Shown one piece after another: positions 54,554-64,000 of a DNA stretch of 64,000 nt; position 1 is the stretch's first letter; each line of letters begins with the position of its first letter. The stretch is from Orychophragmus violaceus (Eukaryota; Streptophyta; Magnoliopsida; Brassicales; Brassicaceae), in the NCBI GenBank assembly GCA_030180135.1, contig CM058237.1:44785126-44849125 (forward strand). The letters run 5' to 3'. The position numbers were made by a program, and so were the translations under genes. Under the pieces are notes generated by a model that was not told the DNA's origin, did not search any database, and saw nothing but the letters and a program-made list of their open reading frames with translations.

Positions 54554-54938
54554 CTTAGACCTGAGTTCGCATGCATGTGACTGCACATGGACTGATGCAC
54601 TTTGATCATTGTCTATCGCTGTCGTTCTGCGATAGTTATAAGGACCTTGTTTGGGTGTATTACGAAATGAGTATTTTACAGTGATGGAACAAGACGGGAT
54701 TTGTCCCTCCAATATAAATGGAGTGAATATCTCTAGGCCAATCGGAGATTTGAATACTGGAAAATGCATGGCCATGCTCAAACGGACTGTCCCGAGTCGT
54801 TTGGATTGTCAGTATCAAATCAGAGTCCGATGAACAAGATTAGGCTTTATAAGGATGACACTAATCTTGCCTTATGACTAATCGAGATATTGAGACAAAA
54901 GGATTATGAATACAGAGATTCCAGTACAAGTGGGAGAT
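54554..54938 (+). repeat. 3' internal end of a Copia element
   Basis: Matches 34596-34980 of copia 1 (CTTAGACCTGAGTTCGCATG... to the polypurine tract AAGTGGGAGAT). It starts abruptly at the tip of the inverted LTR. The LTR at 54939 is thus preceded by element 3' sequence as well as followed by a primer-binding site. Confidence 0.93.
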
Positions 54939-55609
54939 TGTTGGAATTGTGTCCAGTAATCACGGTACTGTCTCTAGAAAGTAAGAGTATGTCAATGATC
55001 AGACATAAGTCATATAATACTGGGGGTCATGATGGCTTGCTAGAGTCCGCTCATGATCTATAAGTCTTGGACTTATTGCCTCTATTATATGATCCCATAT
55101 GGGTCACACGCCTAAGCTAACAGGAAAATGTGTAGGAACGGTGTAGCAGAAGTACGGTAAAAGTGCTAGGCATTTACTGTACTTAGAGAGAATAATTGGG
55201 TTTGGCCACTGTGTGTCGATCGATACACAAGGAGTGTCGATCGACACAGTGCGCGAACGCCTCGGAGTTAATTGGCCTTTGGGCCAAATGGCCCAAAACG
55301 AACTGAACGAGTTTTATAAACAGAAGACGAGTTCAGGTCGAAAAGAAGCCCTAGCCGTGAGCCTCCTCTCTCTCTCTGCGCCGATTCCTTACTGGTCTAG
55401 CAGCCTCTTCCTGCTCGGTGTGCGTGTGTGAACCTCTGGAGGAGTTATCTCTCGGTGGCTCTCTGATCTCTGACATACCATCCCTTTCCGCTGCAAAACA
55501 GGTATAAGGTGAGATCTATCATTGTTTCTATTCGAGAAGAACCTAGATCCGCATGTTTAGGTTGATATGAATCTAAGAATTGAATCAGGATCAACAAAAC
55601 AATCCTTCA
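54939..55609 (+). repeat. LTR of copia 2 (shared with an upstream 3' fragment)
   Basis: 671 bp, TGTTGGAATT...AATCCTTCA. TCGATCGA palindrome pair at 55206-55252. It lacks the extra module of the copia 1 5' LTR. It serves as 5' LTR of copia 2 and, by position, as 3' LTR of the fragment at 54554. Confidence 0.93.
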
Positions 55610-55810
55610 GTGGTATCAGAGCTTTTGGTTCTGGTTTTTCTTGTTTAGATTCAAGTTTAGGATTGTTTTTCTTGTTTAAAAGTGTTTTGAATCAACTACT
55701 GATAAGAGAAATCACTTAAGTAACAAGATTTGAAACCTAAACATATGAAAAATCGCATGATCAAGCTATATGATTTGATATGCGATCTAATCCGAGAGAA
55801 TGAGAATCGG

Positions 55811-56150
55811 CCAGAATCGCATGGATCGATCGATACGATCGCATGGATCGGTCGATACAATCGGAGATCGCATGGATCGATCGATACGATCGCATGGATC
55901 GGTCGATACAGACTCTCGGCAAAACCTGTTAACGCGTGAAAGCATCGATCGATACAGGATCGATGCAGGTTCGATGTTGATGCATCGACCGATGCGGTTG
56001 GTGCATCGATCGACACGGTTAGGGTTTTGGCTCGGTTCCGTGCATGCGTGAGAGCATCGATCGATACAGGATCGATGCACGATCGATGCAGGATCGATGC
56101 TAAGAGCATCGACCGACACGGTTGGTTCATCGATCGACATGGTTGGTTTA
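55811..56150 (+). repeat. TCGATCG-type palindrome cluster in copia 2 leader
   Basis: ATCGCATGGATCGATCGATA units (55815-55900), then GCATCGATCGATAC, GCATCGACCGATGC and CATCGATCGACA variants to 56142. It has more units than copia 1, so the cluster changes length between copies. Confidence 0.9.
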
Positions 56151-56439
56151 AGGCTCGGTTTAATATTTTGATTAAAATTAAACGTCACAGTTTAATAAAC
56201 AGATTTAATAATTTTATTAAGTCTGGTTAAACCGGGATAAGAAATCCAAAGTCGAAAAATTGGATTTTGTGCCTAAACCAGGATTTTCTAATTTGATTTG
56301 GTTGGACCAAATAAATTGAGAAAATCCGGTTTAGTAAATAACCGGTTGACAATTGTGGTCATCGTAGTAATTAAAATTTGGTTAGACCAATTTTAATGAA
56401 CCAGACCGGTTATGTCATTTAATTGGACAATTGGGTCAT

Positions 56440-57617
56440 TGATATATCATGGTTTTTACTAGTTTTAGGCCATGATATAGATATGTTTTAGTGTCTTTTG
56501 TCTTTGTTTAGAGTCTTTTACAGGTATAATCAGGTTGGGAGCATTTTGGAGATTTTTGGAGTGATTGGCCGAGAGATAGAGTTCACTGTCCGAAACAGAG
56601 AAAGGTGTCGATCGTTGCACTCTAGCAACGATCGTTGCACCAGCGAGATGGGCCAAAAGTTCGGCGGTTTAGAAGAATCAAGATATTGCACTTTGATCCA
56701 GAAGTTCCTGATATTTGCAAAGAAGCCCCTGGCCGAGATTATGCCTATATAATAGAGTTTTTAGAGTTTTTATTAGATACACTTTCATAATTAAGAGCAG
56801 AGGATTTTTAGAGCTTTTGGGGCTGATCTGAACCTAATTCATCATCTGTATTTGGAGAAGATTTCGAACCCCTTTTACTCTTATTCTTTTATGCAATTTA
56901 CTTATCATATGATCATGTTTTCATTATCTATGTCTGAGTAGATTCCTAGTTAGACTTAGGGTTTCTCACATAGGATTTCATGACTTGCTAGACTTGTTCA
57001 ATTTCAGTTAAGGATTCAAACTATATCTGTTCTTCAATTTAATTGTGCTTAAAGCTAGTTCTAACCTGATCAATTAGAATCTAGATCTTAGGTTGCTAAA
57101 TACGTCACGGAAGTGGGGTTTAGGAATCTGAACTAATTAAATTGGGCAATTAAACTTTGCGCAAACGAAAGTTTGGTTTAGGATAATTGTGAACATATCA
57201 AACTCGAGCTTATTGCTAGTTTAATCTGTTAGTTCTCGCAAACGGAAGTTTGGTTTGCTGCACTTAGACTTAGAGAATTATCGCAAAGGAATTTGGTTAA
57301 TTCTATATCTGTGTTTTGAGTTCTAGAACTGTGCTTAATTAGATCCTTGCTGAATGAACTGTTTGCTAGTCTGATTTCCTGAGAATACCCTAGGTTTAAC
57401 GCTTTTAATTACTTGCTTTCACAACCAATAATCTCTGCTACTGATTTACTTTCTTGCACTATTTTCAATACAATCACATTGCTTATTTCTAGTATTCATT
57501 CCCTACGGTTTGATTCTCTTGAGACCAAGTGTCCCTGTGGATTCGATAACCCTATATACTACTTTGACATTGCTGTACACTTGCAGTTTAGTATAGGGAT
57601 TAATTCTTGACCTATCA
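56440..57617 (+). repeat. 5' LTR of Athila element D
   Basis: TGATATATCATGG...GACCTATCA. TATA box CCTATATAATAG at 56744-56755. A perfect 10-bp stem CGATCGTTGC-ACTCTA-GCAACGATCG lies at 56609-56634, in the U3 part. Confidence 0.97.
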
Positions 57618-57623
57618 AGTTTT

Positions 57624-57642
57624 TGGCGCCGTTGCCGGGGAC
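57624..57642 (+). other. Primer-binding site of element D (tRNA-Asp)
   Basis: TGGCGCCGTTGCCGGGGA begins six bases after the LTR. It is complementary to the 3' end of plant tRNA-Asp(GUC), the primer typical of Athila elements. Confidence 0.85.
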
Positions 57643-57792
57643 TCTTAGAGTCTTCGATAGGACCGAACTTAGGGTTTTACTAGAAATTTTTCGTTTTTTC
57701 GTTTTTGTTTTTCGTTTTTTTTTTTATTTTTTTTTTATTTATTTTGCTAACTTTTTCTCTGTTTCTCTCTGTCGCAGGTACGAATTTCACCT

Positions 57793-57880
57793 TGCATCGA
57801 TCGTTGCACCCTTGCGTCGATCGTTGCTAAGCGATTTGAGATTGAATCGATCGTTGCACTGATAGCATCGATCGTTGCTG
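57793..57880 (+). repeat. CGATCGTTGC cluster in leader of D
   Basis: Four copies of TCGATCGTTGC, some as GCATCGATCGTTGC, within 90 bases directly upstream of the Gag start. Confidence 0.92.
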
Positions 57881-57898
57881 GACGATTACAGACAGTTT

Positions 57899-60463
57899 AT
57901 GCCAACGCAGAACACTCGAAGTAATCCGAACTCGAGCTTAGTTAATCTCAATCTAGAGGAACTTGGACGTCTAGAGAGGACTATTAGAAGAGAAAAGAGA
58001 GAGAGAATGGTACAAGAACGCTTGATCTTGATACCAGATGCTGATGGAATCCTTAGGGATCCAGAGAACAATCCTTACAATGCTGCTGGGCAAAGGATTG
58101 ATGCTGAGGGACGAGTGATCCCTGATGAAGTTGAGCCACAAGGTAGAGAGATGGTAGTTCATGAGAGGACACTAGCTGATTACAATAGACCTGATGAGTT
58201 TCATGCAAACCGAGCAGCTCTAGTGCTTCCTGCTTTCGAAAGGAATGATTTTGAGGTAAAAACTATCTACTACCAACTGATGAGGCAGATTGCTTTTCAT
58301 GGTCTTCAATCAGAGCAGCCTATGGATCACATTGACAAGTTTGAGGACATAGTCACTGGCATGAAGTATGAAGGAGTATGCCCGGACTATCTGTTCCTTA
58401 AGCTATTTCCGCACAGTCTTGCTGGAGACGCTAGTGCATGGCTGAGACAACTGGCACCTGGTCAGTATACTACTTGGACAGCCTTAAAGAGTGAGTTCCT
58501 GCGCCACTTCTACGATGCTGCGCGCTCAGATCAGTCCAGACAGGACATACTCACTTTTTCCCAAGGAGCTGTGGAGCCTTTGACAACCGCATGGATGAGA
58601 TTTAAGCAGTATCAGCGTGATTGTCCACACCATGGATTCACAGAAGTACAGCTGATAGGTATTTTCTTCAGAGGAATAGATCTCCCTTATCAGACTGCTT
58701 TGGATAATTCCAGTGATGCAAATTTCAGCACCAGAACTCCTACACAAGCCAAACGGTTGATAGAGAACCTGATTGGCAGCAATAGTTGCAAAACAATGGA
58801 TGAAAGGAGGAAGAGATCTGGTGGAACCGTAGAGAATTCTGATATGGCTAATATTAGATCCAGATTGGACACAGTCTACAATCTTCTGACAAACAAGAAA
58901 GCTGTCCACTTTGCCCAAGATGTGGAGGTGATTCAAACTGAGGTGGACACTCAGGAAGAAGAAGTGAATTTCATAGGAGGTTCCGGTTTCCAAGGTAATA
59001 GATTTAACAATCAACAGGGGAACAGATTCTCAAATGGAGGACAATCTGGTGGTTTTCAAAAGACCTATGGACAGGGTAATCAGAGAACCTATGGATCTAC
59101 ATCTTATCAGACTCCTCCTGCACCTACAGCACATGAGAGCAAAATGGAGGCTATGATGGAACAACTGATGGAAAGTCAAACCAAGCTTTCTGTAGACAAC
59201 AACAAGAAGCTGGACGCTGTCTATCAGGACCTCAATGGGAAGTTTGAGACATTGAGCACTCACATGAAGCAGTTAGACACTCAGGTGAATCAGATGTCCA
59301 GCTCACTGAAAGGAAAAGGAGTTGCAGACACTCATATTAAGGCCTGTTCTGTACTGATTAATGATGGATCTTATCTAGGGGAGAAATTTGAGCTAAGTAC
59401 GGCTGAGTTGGTGACTGAGGAGGAATTTTCGGATTTCTGTGAAAAACTCTCGGGTGGAAGTTGTGATGATCGCGATGCAACGATCGATACACCTCTGGCA
59501 TCGATCGATGCAGGTCGTGAACAAGCAGAGAATCCGTGGGATGAAAATGAGATTGATGCAGAACTAGCCCGCCTATTCCCTGATACATCTGAAATCACTC
59601 CAGAAGATGTTTATGCACGAGCTATTTGGCACAGTCCCAAGGTGTCTGAAGTGATTAAACAAGAGATTGAAGAGCTGAAAAGGCTAGAAAAGAGTGGTGA
59701 AGACTTGGAAGAAATTCCATCATCTGATGATCCACCTTATCATCCATGTGTTCAGAAATATTTGAACAAGATGTTGCCATTAGATGAAGAGCTAAGAGAA
59801 TGGGTGATAGTAGTTCCTCAGCATATTAGTGATGTTCTGTTAACTAAGGTCCCAAAGAAACTGCCTGATCCTGGAGTCTTTGTACTTGATTGTTCTATCT
59901 TTGAAGATAGTTTTAGGCGTTCTCTGTGTGATTTAGGAGCTGCTGGGAGCATAATGCCTTACTCTGTGGCAGAGAAGCTGGGTATGTTGGATTTTGCTCC
60001 TACTAGGACACGTCTTATCCTAGCTGATCAGTCCATGCGAGTTCCTGAAGGGCTCCTTATGGATATTCCGGTAAGAGTTGGAAACTACTTAGTTCCAACG
60101 GACTTCCTTGTGCTGAAATATGCCTGCAATCCGGATGAAGCTTTATTGCTTGGGAGACCATTCTTGGCTACAGCAGGAGCTGTGATTGATGTTAGACAGA
60201 GTCTAATAGACCTCCACCTGGGAGATGAGACGCTGCGATATGAGATGGAGAAGCTGCGGAAGCCACTGATAGATGGACAGACTTTCAAGATCTTGGAAGC
60301 AGATGATGAGCAGCTGAATGAGACTGTGATAATAGATCCTGGAGCGCATTTTACTCCATCTTTTCTTGGACTGAAGCATTCTGCAACAGCCTATTCTCCA
60401 CCATGGATGAGGAGACTTGAACAGAGACAGAAAAAGTCTCTGTCAGGATCTTCCGGAGCTTGA
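57899..60463 (+). CDS. Athila Gag-protease polyprotein of element D (854 aa)
   Basis: The first ATG after the leader is at 57899 (MPTQNTRSNPN). Order: N-terminal basic region, Gag domain around residues 120-300 (LFPHSLAGDASAWLRQLAPG, WTALKSEFLRHF), a Gly/Gln/Asn-rich linker (about 360-420), and a coiled-coil stretch (about 425-480). Next is a spacer with two in-frame TCGATCG motifs (59475-59514), then an aspartic protease with DLGA (Asp 678, codon 59930-59932) and LGRPFLATAGAVIDV. No classical CCHC knuckle is seen. Translation ends cleanly after PPWMRRLEQ. Athila Gag-protease normally continues into RT and integrase; here it does not. Gag would assemble particles in the cytoplasm. The frame is intact, in keeping with the element's youth. 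Confidence 0.95.
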   Translation: MPTQNTRSNPNSSLVNLNLEELGRLERTIRREKRERMVQERLILIPDADGILRDPENNPYNAAGQRIDAEGRVIPDEVEPQGREMVVHERTLADYNRPDEFHANRAALVLPAFERNDFEVKTIYYQLMRQIAFHGLQSEQPMDHIDKFEDIVTGMKYEGVCPDYLFLKLFPHSLAGDASAWLRQLAPGQYTTWTALKSEFLRHFYDAARSDQSRQDILTFSQGAVEPLTTAWMRFKQYQRDCPHHGFTEVQLIGIFFRGIDLPYQTALDNSSDANFSTRTPTQAKRLIENLIGSNSCKTMDERRKRSGGTVENSDMANIRSRLDTVYNLLTNKKAVHFAQDVEVIQTEVDTQEEEVNFIGGSGFQGNRFNNQQGNRFSNGGQSGGFQKTYGQGNQRTYGSTSYQTPPAPTAHESKMEAMMEQLMESQTKLSVDNNKKLDAVYQDLNGKFETLSTHMKQLDTQVNQMSSSLKGKGVADTHIKACSVLINDGSYLGEKFELSTAELVTEEEFSDFCEKLSGGSCDDRDATIDTPLASIDAGREQAENPWDENEIDAELARLFPDTSEITPEDVYARAIWHSPKVSEVIKQEIEELKRLEKSGEDLEEIPSSDDPPYHPCVQKYLNKMLPLDEELREWVIVVPQHISDVLLTKVPKKLPDPGVFVLDCSIFEDSFRRSLCDLGAAGSIMPYSVAEKLGMLDFAPTRTRLILADQSMRVPEGLLMDIPVRVGNYLVPTDFLVLKYACNPDEALLLGRPFLATAGAVIDVRQSLIDLHLGDETLRYEMEKLRKPLIDGQTFKILEADDEQLNETVIIDPGAHFTPSFLGLKHSATAYSPPWMRRLEQRQKKSLSGSSGA

Positions 60464-61839
60464 AAAACCTTGCGCGTCCGGTCAAGCTATTGACCTTAAA
60501 CAAGCGCTGGGTGGGAGGCAACCCACCATTAGGTACTGGTGTTTTTCTTTTTAATTTTTGGTGTTTTTGTTAGGATTTTACGTTTGTTTTTGTTTCTGGT
60601 GCAGTCATGTTTGCAGGTCTCGGATTAAATCGCAGTGCAGCGATCGATGCATTTCTGCATCGATCGTCACAACACGAAAGGAATCGCATTGCAGCGATCG
60701 TTGCGGCCCTGAGCAACGATCGACTATACACGAAAATCGCCAAGTAACGGTCGATGCACTTAGTGCAACGGTCGATGCTTAGCGACAGAGGTAACCCGAC
60801 AGACATAACTTCACCTTTTCAATTTTTTTTTTTTTTTTTTATTTTCTTTTTACCGATCCTTCGCTGGACACTACTGGGGACAGTGTGTCTTAAGTGTGGG
60901 GGAGGTGCTACTGACGTTTATCTTTCTGTTTTCTTAAGAGTCAGTCCGTTTTTCAAATTTTTTTTTTTGTTTTATTGAGTCAAAATTGTTTAAGTAAGAA
61001 ACTATGATTTTCGGAGGAGATTTACAAAACTTGCAGGAACTTAAGTAACCATTGGGATGAAGTTGCAGGATCTATCTCTGACTGTTAGAAAACTCAGACA
61101 CGGATCAACCTACTGGGAACACCCACATCACTTCAGGTATCAGAGGATCCTTTTACTGACTTCACCCCTAATACTGACTTAGATTTTCTCACCTAAGGGC
61201 TTGGTATACTTTATGTCGGATTCCCTGTTAGTTCTGACACAGCCTGTAAACCTGTCCTATTTAGTTCCCTTCTCCCCTTCTATAAATTAAAAAAAAAAAT
61301 ATAATAAACTGAGGATGAGTTAGTAACTCCGAAGTGGTCATGAGAATAGTAGCAAACACTATTATCTCTCATGTGATCCATGGAATGTGTCCAAAGTACA
61401 CCCCATAACGGGAAGAACACTGATAAAAAAAATAAAATGATACCCAGTGGGGAAAAATCAGTTGTTAAAGAAGGGAAAGAGAAGAAAGGGACTAGAGAAA
61501 GATAGTATGGTGGTCTAGAGCTGATTAGGTAAGAATCCATGTGCCTTTAGATCGATACTCCTTAGGTGAGACAGCACTTAAATACTTGCAGAAGTCAGTA
61601 GGGAGAATTTGAATGCTTGAATGTGATTGTGGAGTTTACCTAGGACAGTTGCTAAGTGTGGGGGAAGTACATGTTGGTCTTGATATCCTGTGATTGATTC
61701 TTTCAGTGGTTTACTAAGGGGAATCTGAGTATTGTAGCTTCTAAGATGAAATGAGTTTCTGAAGAGTTTTCAAACCTCTTCACCATGTTTTAGTTCTATG
61801 TTTTGCTTGAGGGCAAGCAAAGGCTAAGTGTGGGGGAGT
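60464..61839 (+). other. 3' UTR of element D with palindrome cluster and polypurine tract
   Basis: TCGATCG-type motifs at 60636-60780, including a perfect 11-bp stem CGATCGATGCA-TTTC-TGCATCGATCG. Three similar G-rich patches (AAGTGTGGGGGAGG at about 60892, AAGTGTGGGGGAAG at about 61655, AAGTGTGGGGGAGT at about 61826). The last is the polypurine tract and the others may be internal ones. No pol sequence. Confidence 0.85.
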
Positions 61840-63025
61840 TGATATATCATGGTTTTTACTAGTTTTAGGCCATGATATAGATATGTTTTAGTGTCTTTTG
61901 TCTTTGTTTAGAGTCTTTTACAGGTATAATCAGGTTGGGAGCATTTTGGAGATTTTTGGAGTGATTGGCCGAGAGATAGAGTTCACTGTCCGAAACAGAG
62001 AAAGGTGTCGATCGTTGCACTCTAGCAACGATCGTTGCACCAGTTTACCAGCGAGATGGGCCAAAAGTTCGGCGGTTTAGAAGAATCAAGATATTGCACT
62101 TTGATCCAGAAGTTCCTGATATTTGCAAAGAAGCCCCTGGCCGAGATTATGCCTATATAATAGAGTTTTTAGAGTTTTTATTAGATACACTTTCATAATT
62201 AAGAGCAGAGGATTTTTAGAGCTTTTGGGGCTGATCTGAACCTAATTCATCATCTGTATTTGGAGAAGATTTCGAACCCCTTTTACTCTTATTCTTTTAT
62301 GCAATTTACTTATCATATGATCATGTTTTCATTATCTATGTCTGAGTAGATTCCTAGTTAGACTTAGGGTTTCTCACATAGGATTTCATGACTTGCTAGA
62401 CTTGTTCAATTTCAGTTAAGGATTCAAACTATATCTGTTCTTCAATTTAATTGTGCTTAAAGCTAGTTCTAACCTGATCAATTAGAATCTAGATCTTAGG
62501 TTGCTAAATACGTCACGGAAGTGGGGTTTAGGAATCTGAACTAATTAAATTGGGCAATTAAACTTTGCGCAAACGAAAGTTTGGTTTAGGATAATTGTGA
62601 ACATATCAAACTCGAGCTTATTGCTAGTTTAATCTGTTAGTTCTCGCAAACGGAAGTTTGGTTTGCTGCACTTAGACTTAGAGAATTATCGCAAAGGAAT
62701 TTGGTTAATTCTATATCTGTGTTTTGAGTTCTAGAACTGTGCTTAATTAGATCCTTGCTGAATGAACTGTTTGCTAGTCTGATTTCCTGAGAATACCCTA
62801 GGTTTAACGCTTTTAATTACTTGCTTTCACAACCAATAATCTCTGCTACTGATTTACTTTCTTGCACTATTTTCAATACAATCACATTGCTTATTTCTAG
62901 TATTCATTCCCTACGGTTTGATTCTCTTGAGACCAAGTGTCCCTGTGGATTCGATAACCCTATATACTACTTTGACATTGCTGTACACTTGCAGTTTAGT
63001 ATAGGGATTAATTCTTGACCTATCA
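61840..63025 (+). repeat. 3' LTR of Athila element D
   Basis: 1186 bp, the same as the 5' LTR apart from the 8-base AGTTTACC insertion at about 62042. Followed by target duplication GTCAT. Confidence 0.97.
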
Positions 63026-63030
63026 GTCAT

Positions 63031-63868
63031 GTCTTGGACATGGACCAATTCTTGGGCCTTGGGCCAAGAAGTTAAAACAATTGGGCCAATTATTTGAGTC
63101 TTTCTTCAGATTAATTTAAAATTTATTTTATAAAGAATATAAAGTCGATTTTAAATTAAAGTTTCCGAAATTTTGAAATTAGAAAGTTTCTTAAATTAGA
63201 AGTTTCTGGATTTGCGGGTTTTGGATTTTAAAGAAATTTCTAAAGTTAGAAAGTTTCCGTTTTTAGAAAGTTTCCAATTTTAGAAAGTTTCCAAAATAGT
63301 AGGTTTCCAAAAATGGAAAGTTTCCCGAAATAGTAATCTTCTATTTTGGGAATGAATTTTTAAATAAACCTACGAACCTCAAACAATATCAAGCGTTGGA
63401 TGTCTTGTCCATTCTATGTCAGCTGTCGAAGCCCATTCAATTGTATTCATGGCCTTACAGTGTGAGGGTGTCTGCTTTTGCGTGGATAAGACGGTTTGTG
63501 ATTCATAAATGTCATTGGGAGTCCCAGACATTAATGATTACATGACTGTATAGTCTGGTTTTCTTGACTAGGCCATCGGGAGTCCCGGGCCTTGAGACAT
63601 CAGAGTGGATTGGGCCTCGGGCCCAGATTCACAACCAAGAGTTATATCACGGATATAATTAGCCGATATAGGGCTTACCGATATAAGCTAAGGTTGGGTG
63701 ACGGCCAGTGGCCCACTTTGATCTTAGTTATATGTGGATCTTGGAATCATTATATTCTATTGAGGGTAACTTATGTTATTGAATATAATGCGTGATTAAT
63801 CGTATTAAATTTAATACGAGATTAATCATATTGAACATTTAACTAAAATCCAACCTTAATTTTCAGTT
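63031..63868 (+). other. Copia 2 leader, part after element D
   Basis: Continues exactly from the empty-site position seen in copia 1 (29327). TTAGAAAGTTTCC repeats at 63180-63290. It ends in TTTTCAGTT before the gag ATG. Confidence 0.85.
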
Positions 63869-64000
63869 ATGACTAGCACAAACAATCAAAACACTTTCTC
63901 GATCCGGTCTGTCCTTAAGATGGACAAGCTGAACGGATCAAATTTCTTGACTTGGTCGCGGAACCTGAGGCTAGTCCTCAGACAGGAGAGAAAGGACTAT
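63869..64000 (+). CDS. Copia 2 Gag-Pol, first 44 codons
   Basis: ATG at 63869, frame open to the window end. The N-terminus (MTSTNNQNTFSIRSVL, then FLTWSRNLRLVLRQE) parallels copia 1 residues 1-50 with several substitutions. Whether this copy keeps the protease Asp lies outside the window. Confidence 0.9.
   Translation, partial: MTSTNNQNTFSIRSVLKMDKLNGSNFLTWSRNLRLVLRQERKDY

Larger units (their letters stand above)
56440..63025 (+). mobile_element. Athila element D: young, non-autonomous, nested in copia 2
   Basis: LTRs 56440-57617 (1178 bp) and 61840-63025 (1186 bp) look identical except for one 8-base insertion (AGTTTACC) in the right LTR. The 5-bp duplication GTCAT is at 56435-56439 and 63026-63030, and copia 1 keeps the empty site at 29322-29326. 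The 4.2-kb interior has a tRNA-Asp primer-binding site, one Gag-protease gene, a 1.4-kb 3' UTR and a polypurine tract. Reverse transcriptase, RNase H and integrase are absent, so it needs a helper. LTR identity implies a very recent move. Confidence 0.97.
54939..64000 (+). mobile_element. Copia 2: Ty1/copia element, runs off the window
   Basis: 5' LTR 54939-55609, primer-binding site TGGTATCAGAGC (55611-55622), leader interrupted at 56440-63025 by Athila element D, leader resumed at 63031, gag from 63869. Same family as copia 1, with scattered differences. Its pol and 3' LTR lie beyond the window. Confidence 0.95.

Noticed and set aside
55696..56188. Long minus-strand frames across the copia 2 leader palindromes
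   Set aside because: Low-complexity Ser-Ile-Asp/Arg readings produced by the TCGATCG repeats, which are open in several frames at once.

Overview
The window is plant nuclear DNA, very probably from a Brassicaceae species. It is almost entirely transposable elements (TEs) around one intact host gene. That gene, at 50292-51799 on the minus strand, is a seven-exon bHLH transcription factor that I recognise as an orthologue of Arabidopsis bHLH137. I see no bacterial genes, rRNA, functional tRNA genes or CRISPR arrays.

Layout. 1-1330: 3' part of an Athila-type Gag-protease gene. 1330-2420: 3' end of a CACTA transposon. 2757-10473: complete but pol-less Tat-type gypsy element (A), with 5-bp target duplications and a multi-exon antisense gene. 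8132-19808: a tandem segmental duplication covering the 3' half of A, its 3' LTR and part of an old Copia element (C). One copy later gained a Harbinger MITE (11043-11323), the other a Helitron (16457-18035). 21197-23700: minus-strand Athila LTR and 3' UTR (E). 23700-37444: 3' part of a second Tat-like element (B), split at 27661 by a full-length Copia element (copia 1, 27661-35656, intact 1325-codon gag-pol). 37445-40100: CACTA end, LINE fragment and SINE. 40102-44959: Mutator-like element (MULE) packed with palindromes. 44976-46693: Helitron. 46972-47222: MITE. 48460-49446: non-autonomous retroposon. Then the bHLH gene. 53399-55609: minus-strand gypsy LTR, an inverted Copia LTR and a direct Copia LTR. 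54939-64000: copia 2, whose leader holds a very young gag-protease-only Athila element (D, 56440-63025). Copia 2 runs off the right edge.

The same arrangement recurs across unrelated TE families. Each carries its own short, mostly CG-containing imperfect palindrome, repeated many times in the LTR, leader, Gag-protease spacer and 3' UTR (TCGATCG-core palindromes in Copia and Athila, CGAG-type in the Tat elements), or across the whole element (CAGACTTC/GAAGTCTG in the MULE). Variants are uniform within a family and differ between families. This looks like element-specific binding sites co-evolving with a partner, as VANC motifs do in VANDAL transposons. The second notable structure is a Copia LTR inverted repeat (53916-55609) able to make a long hairpin transcript.

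Where LTR elements can be assessed end to end, the gypsy elements keep Gag (with or without protease) and lack reverse transcriptase and integrase. Copia 1 has a complete pol but a His in place of the protease catalytic Asp. Mobilisation in this neighbourhood therefore probably relies on proteins supplied from elsewhere.
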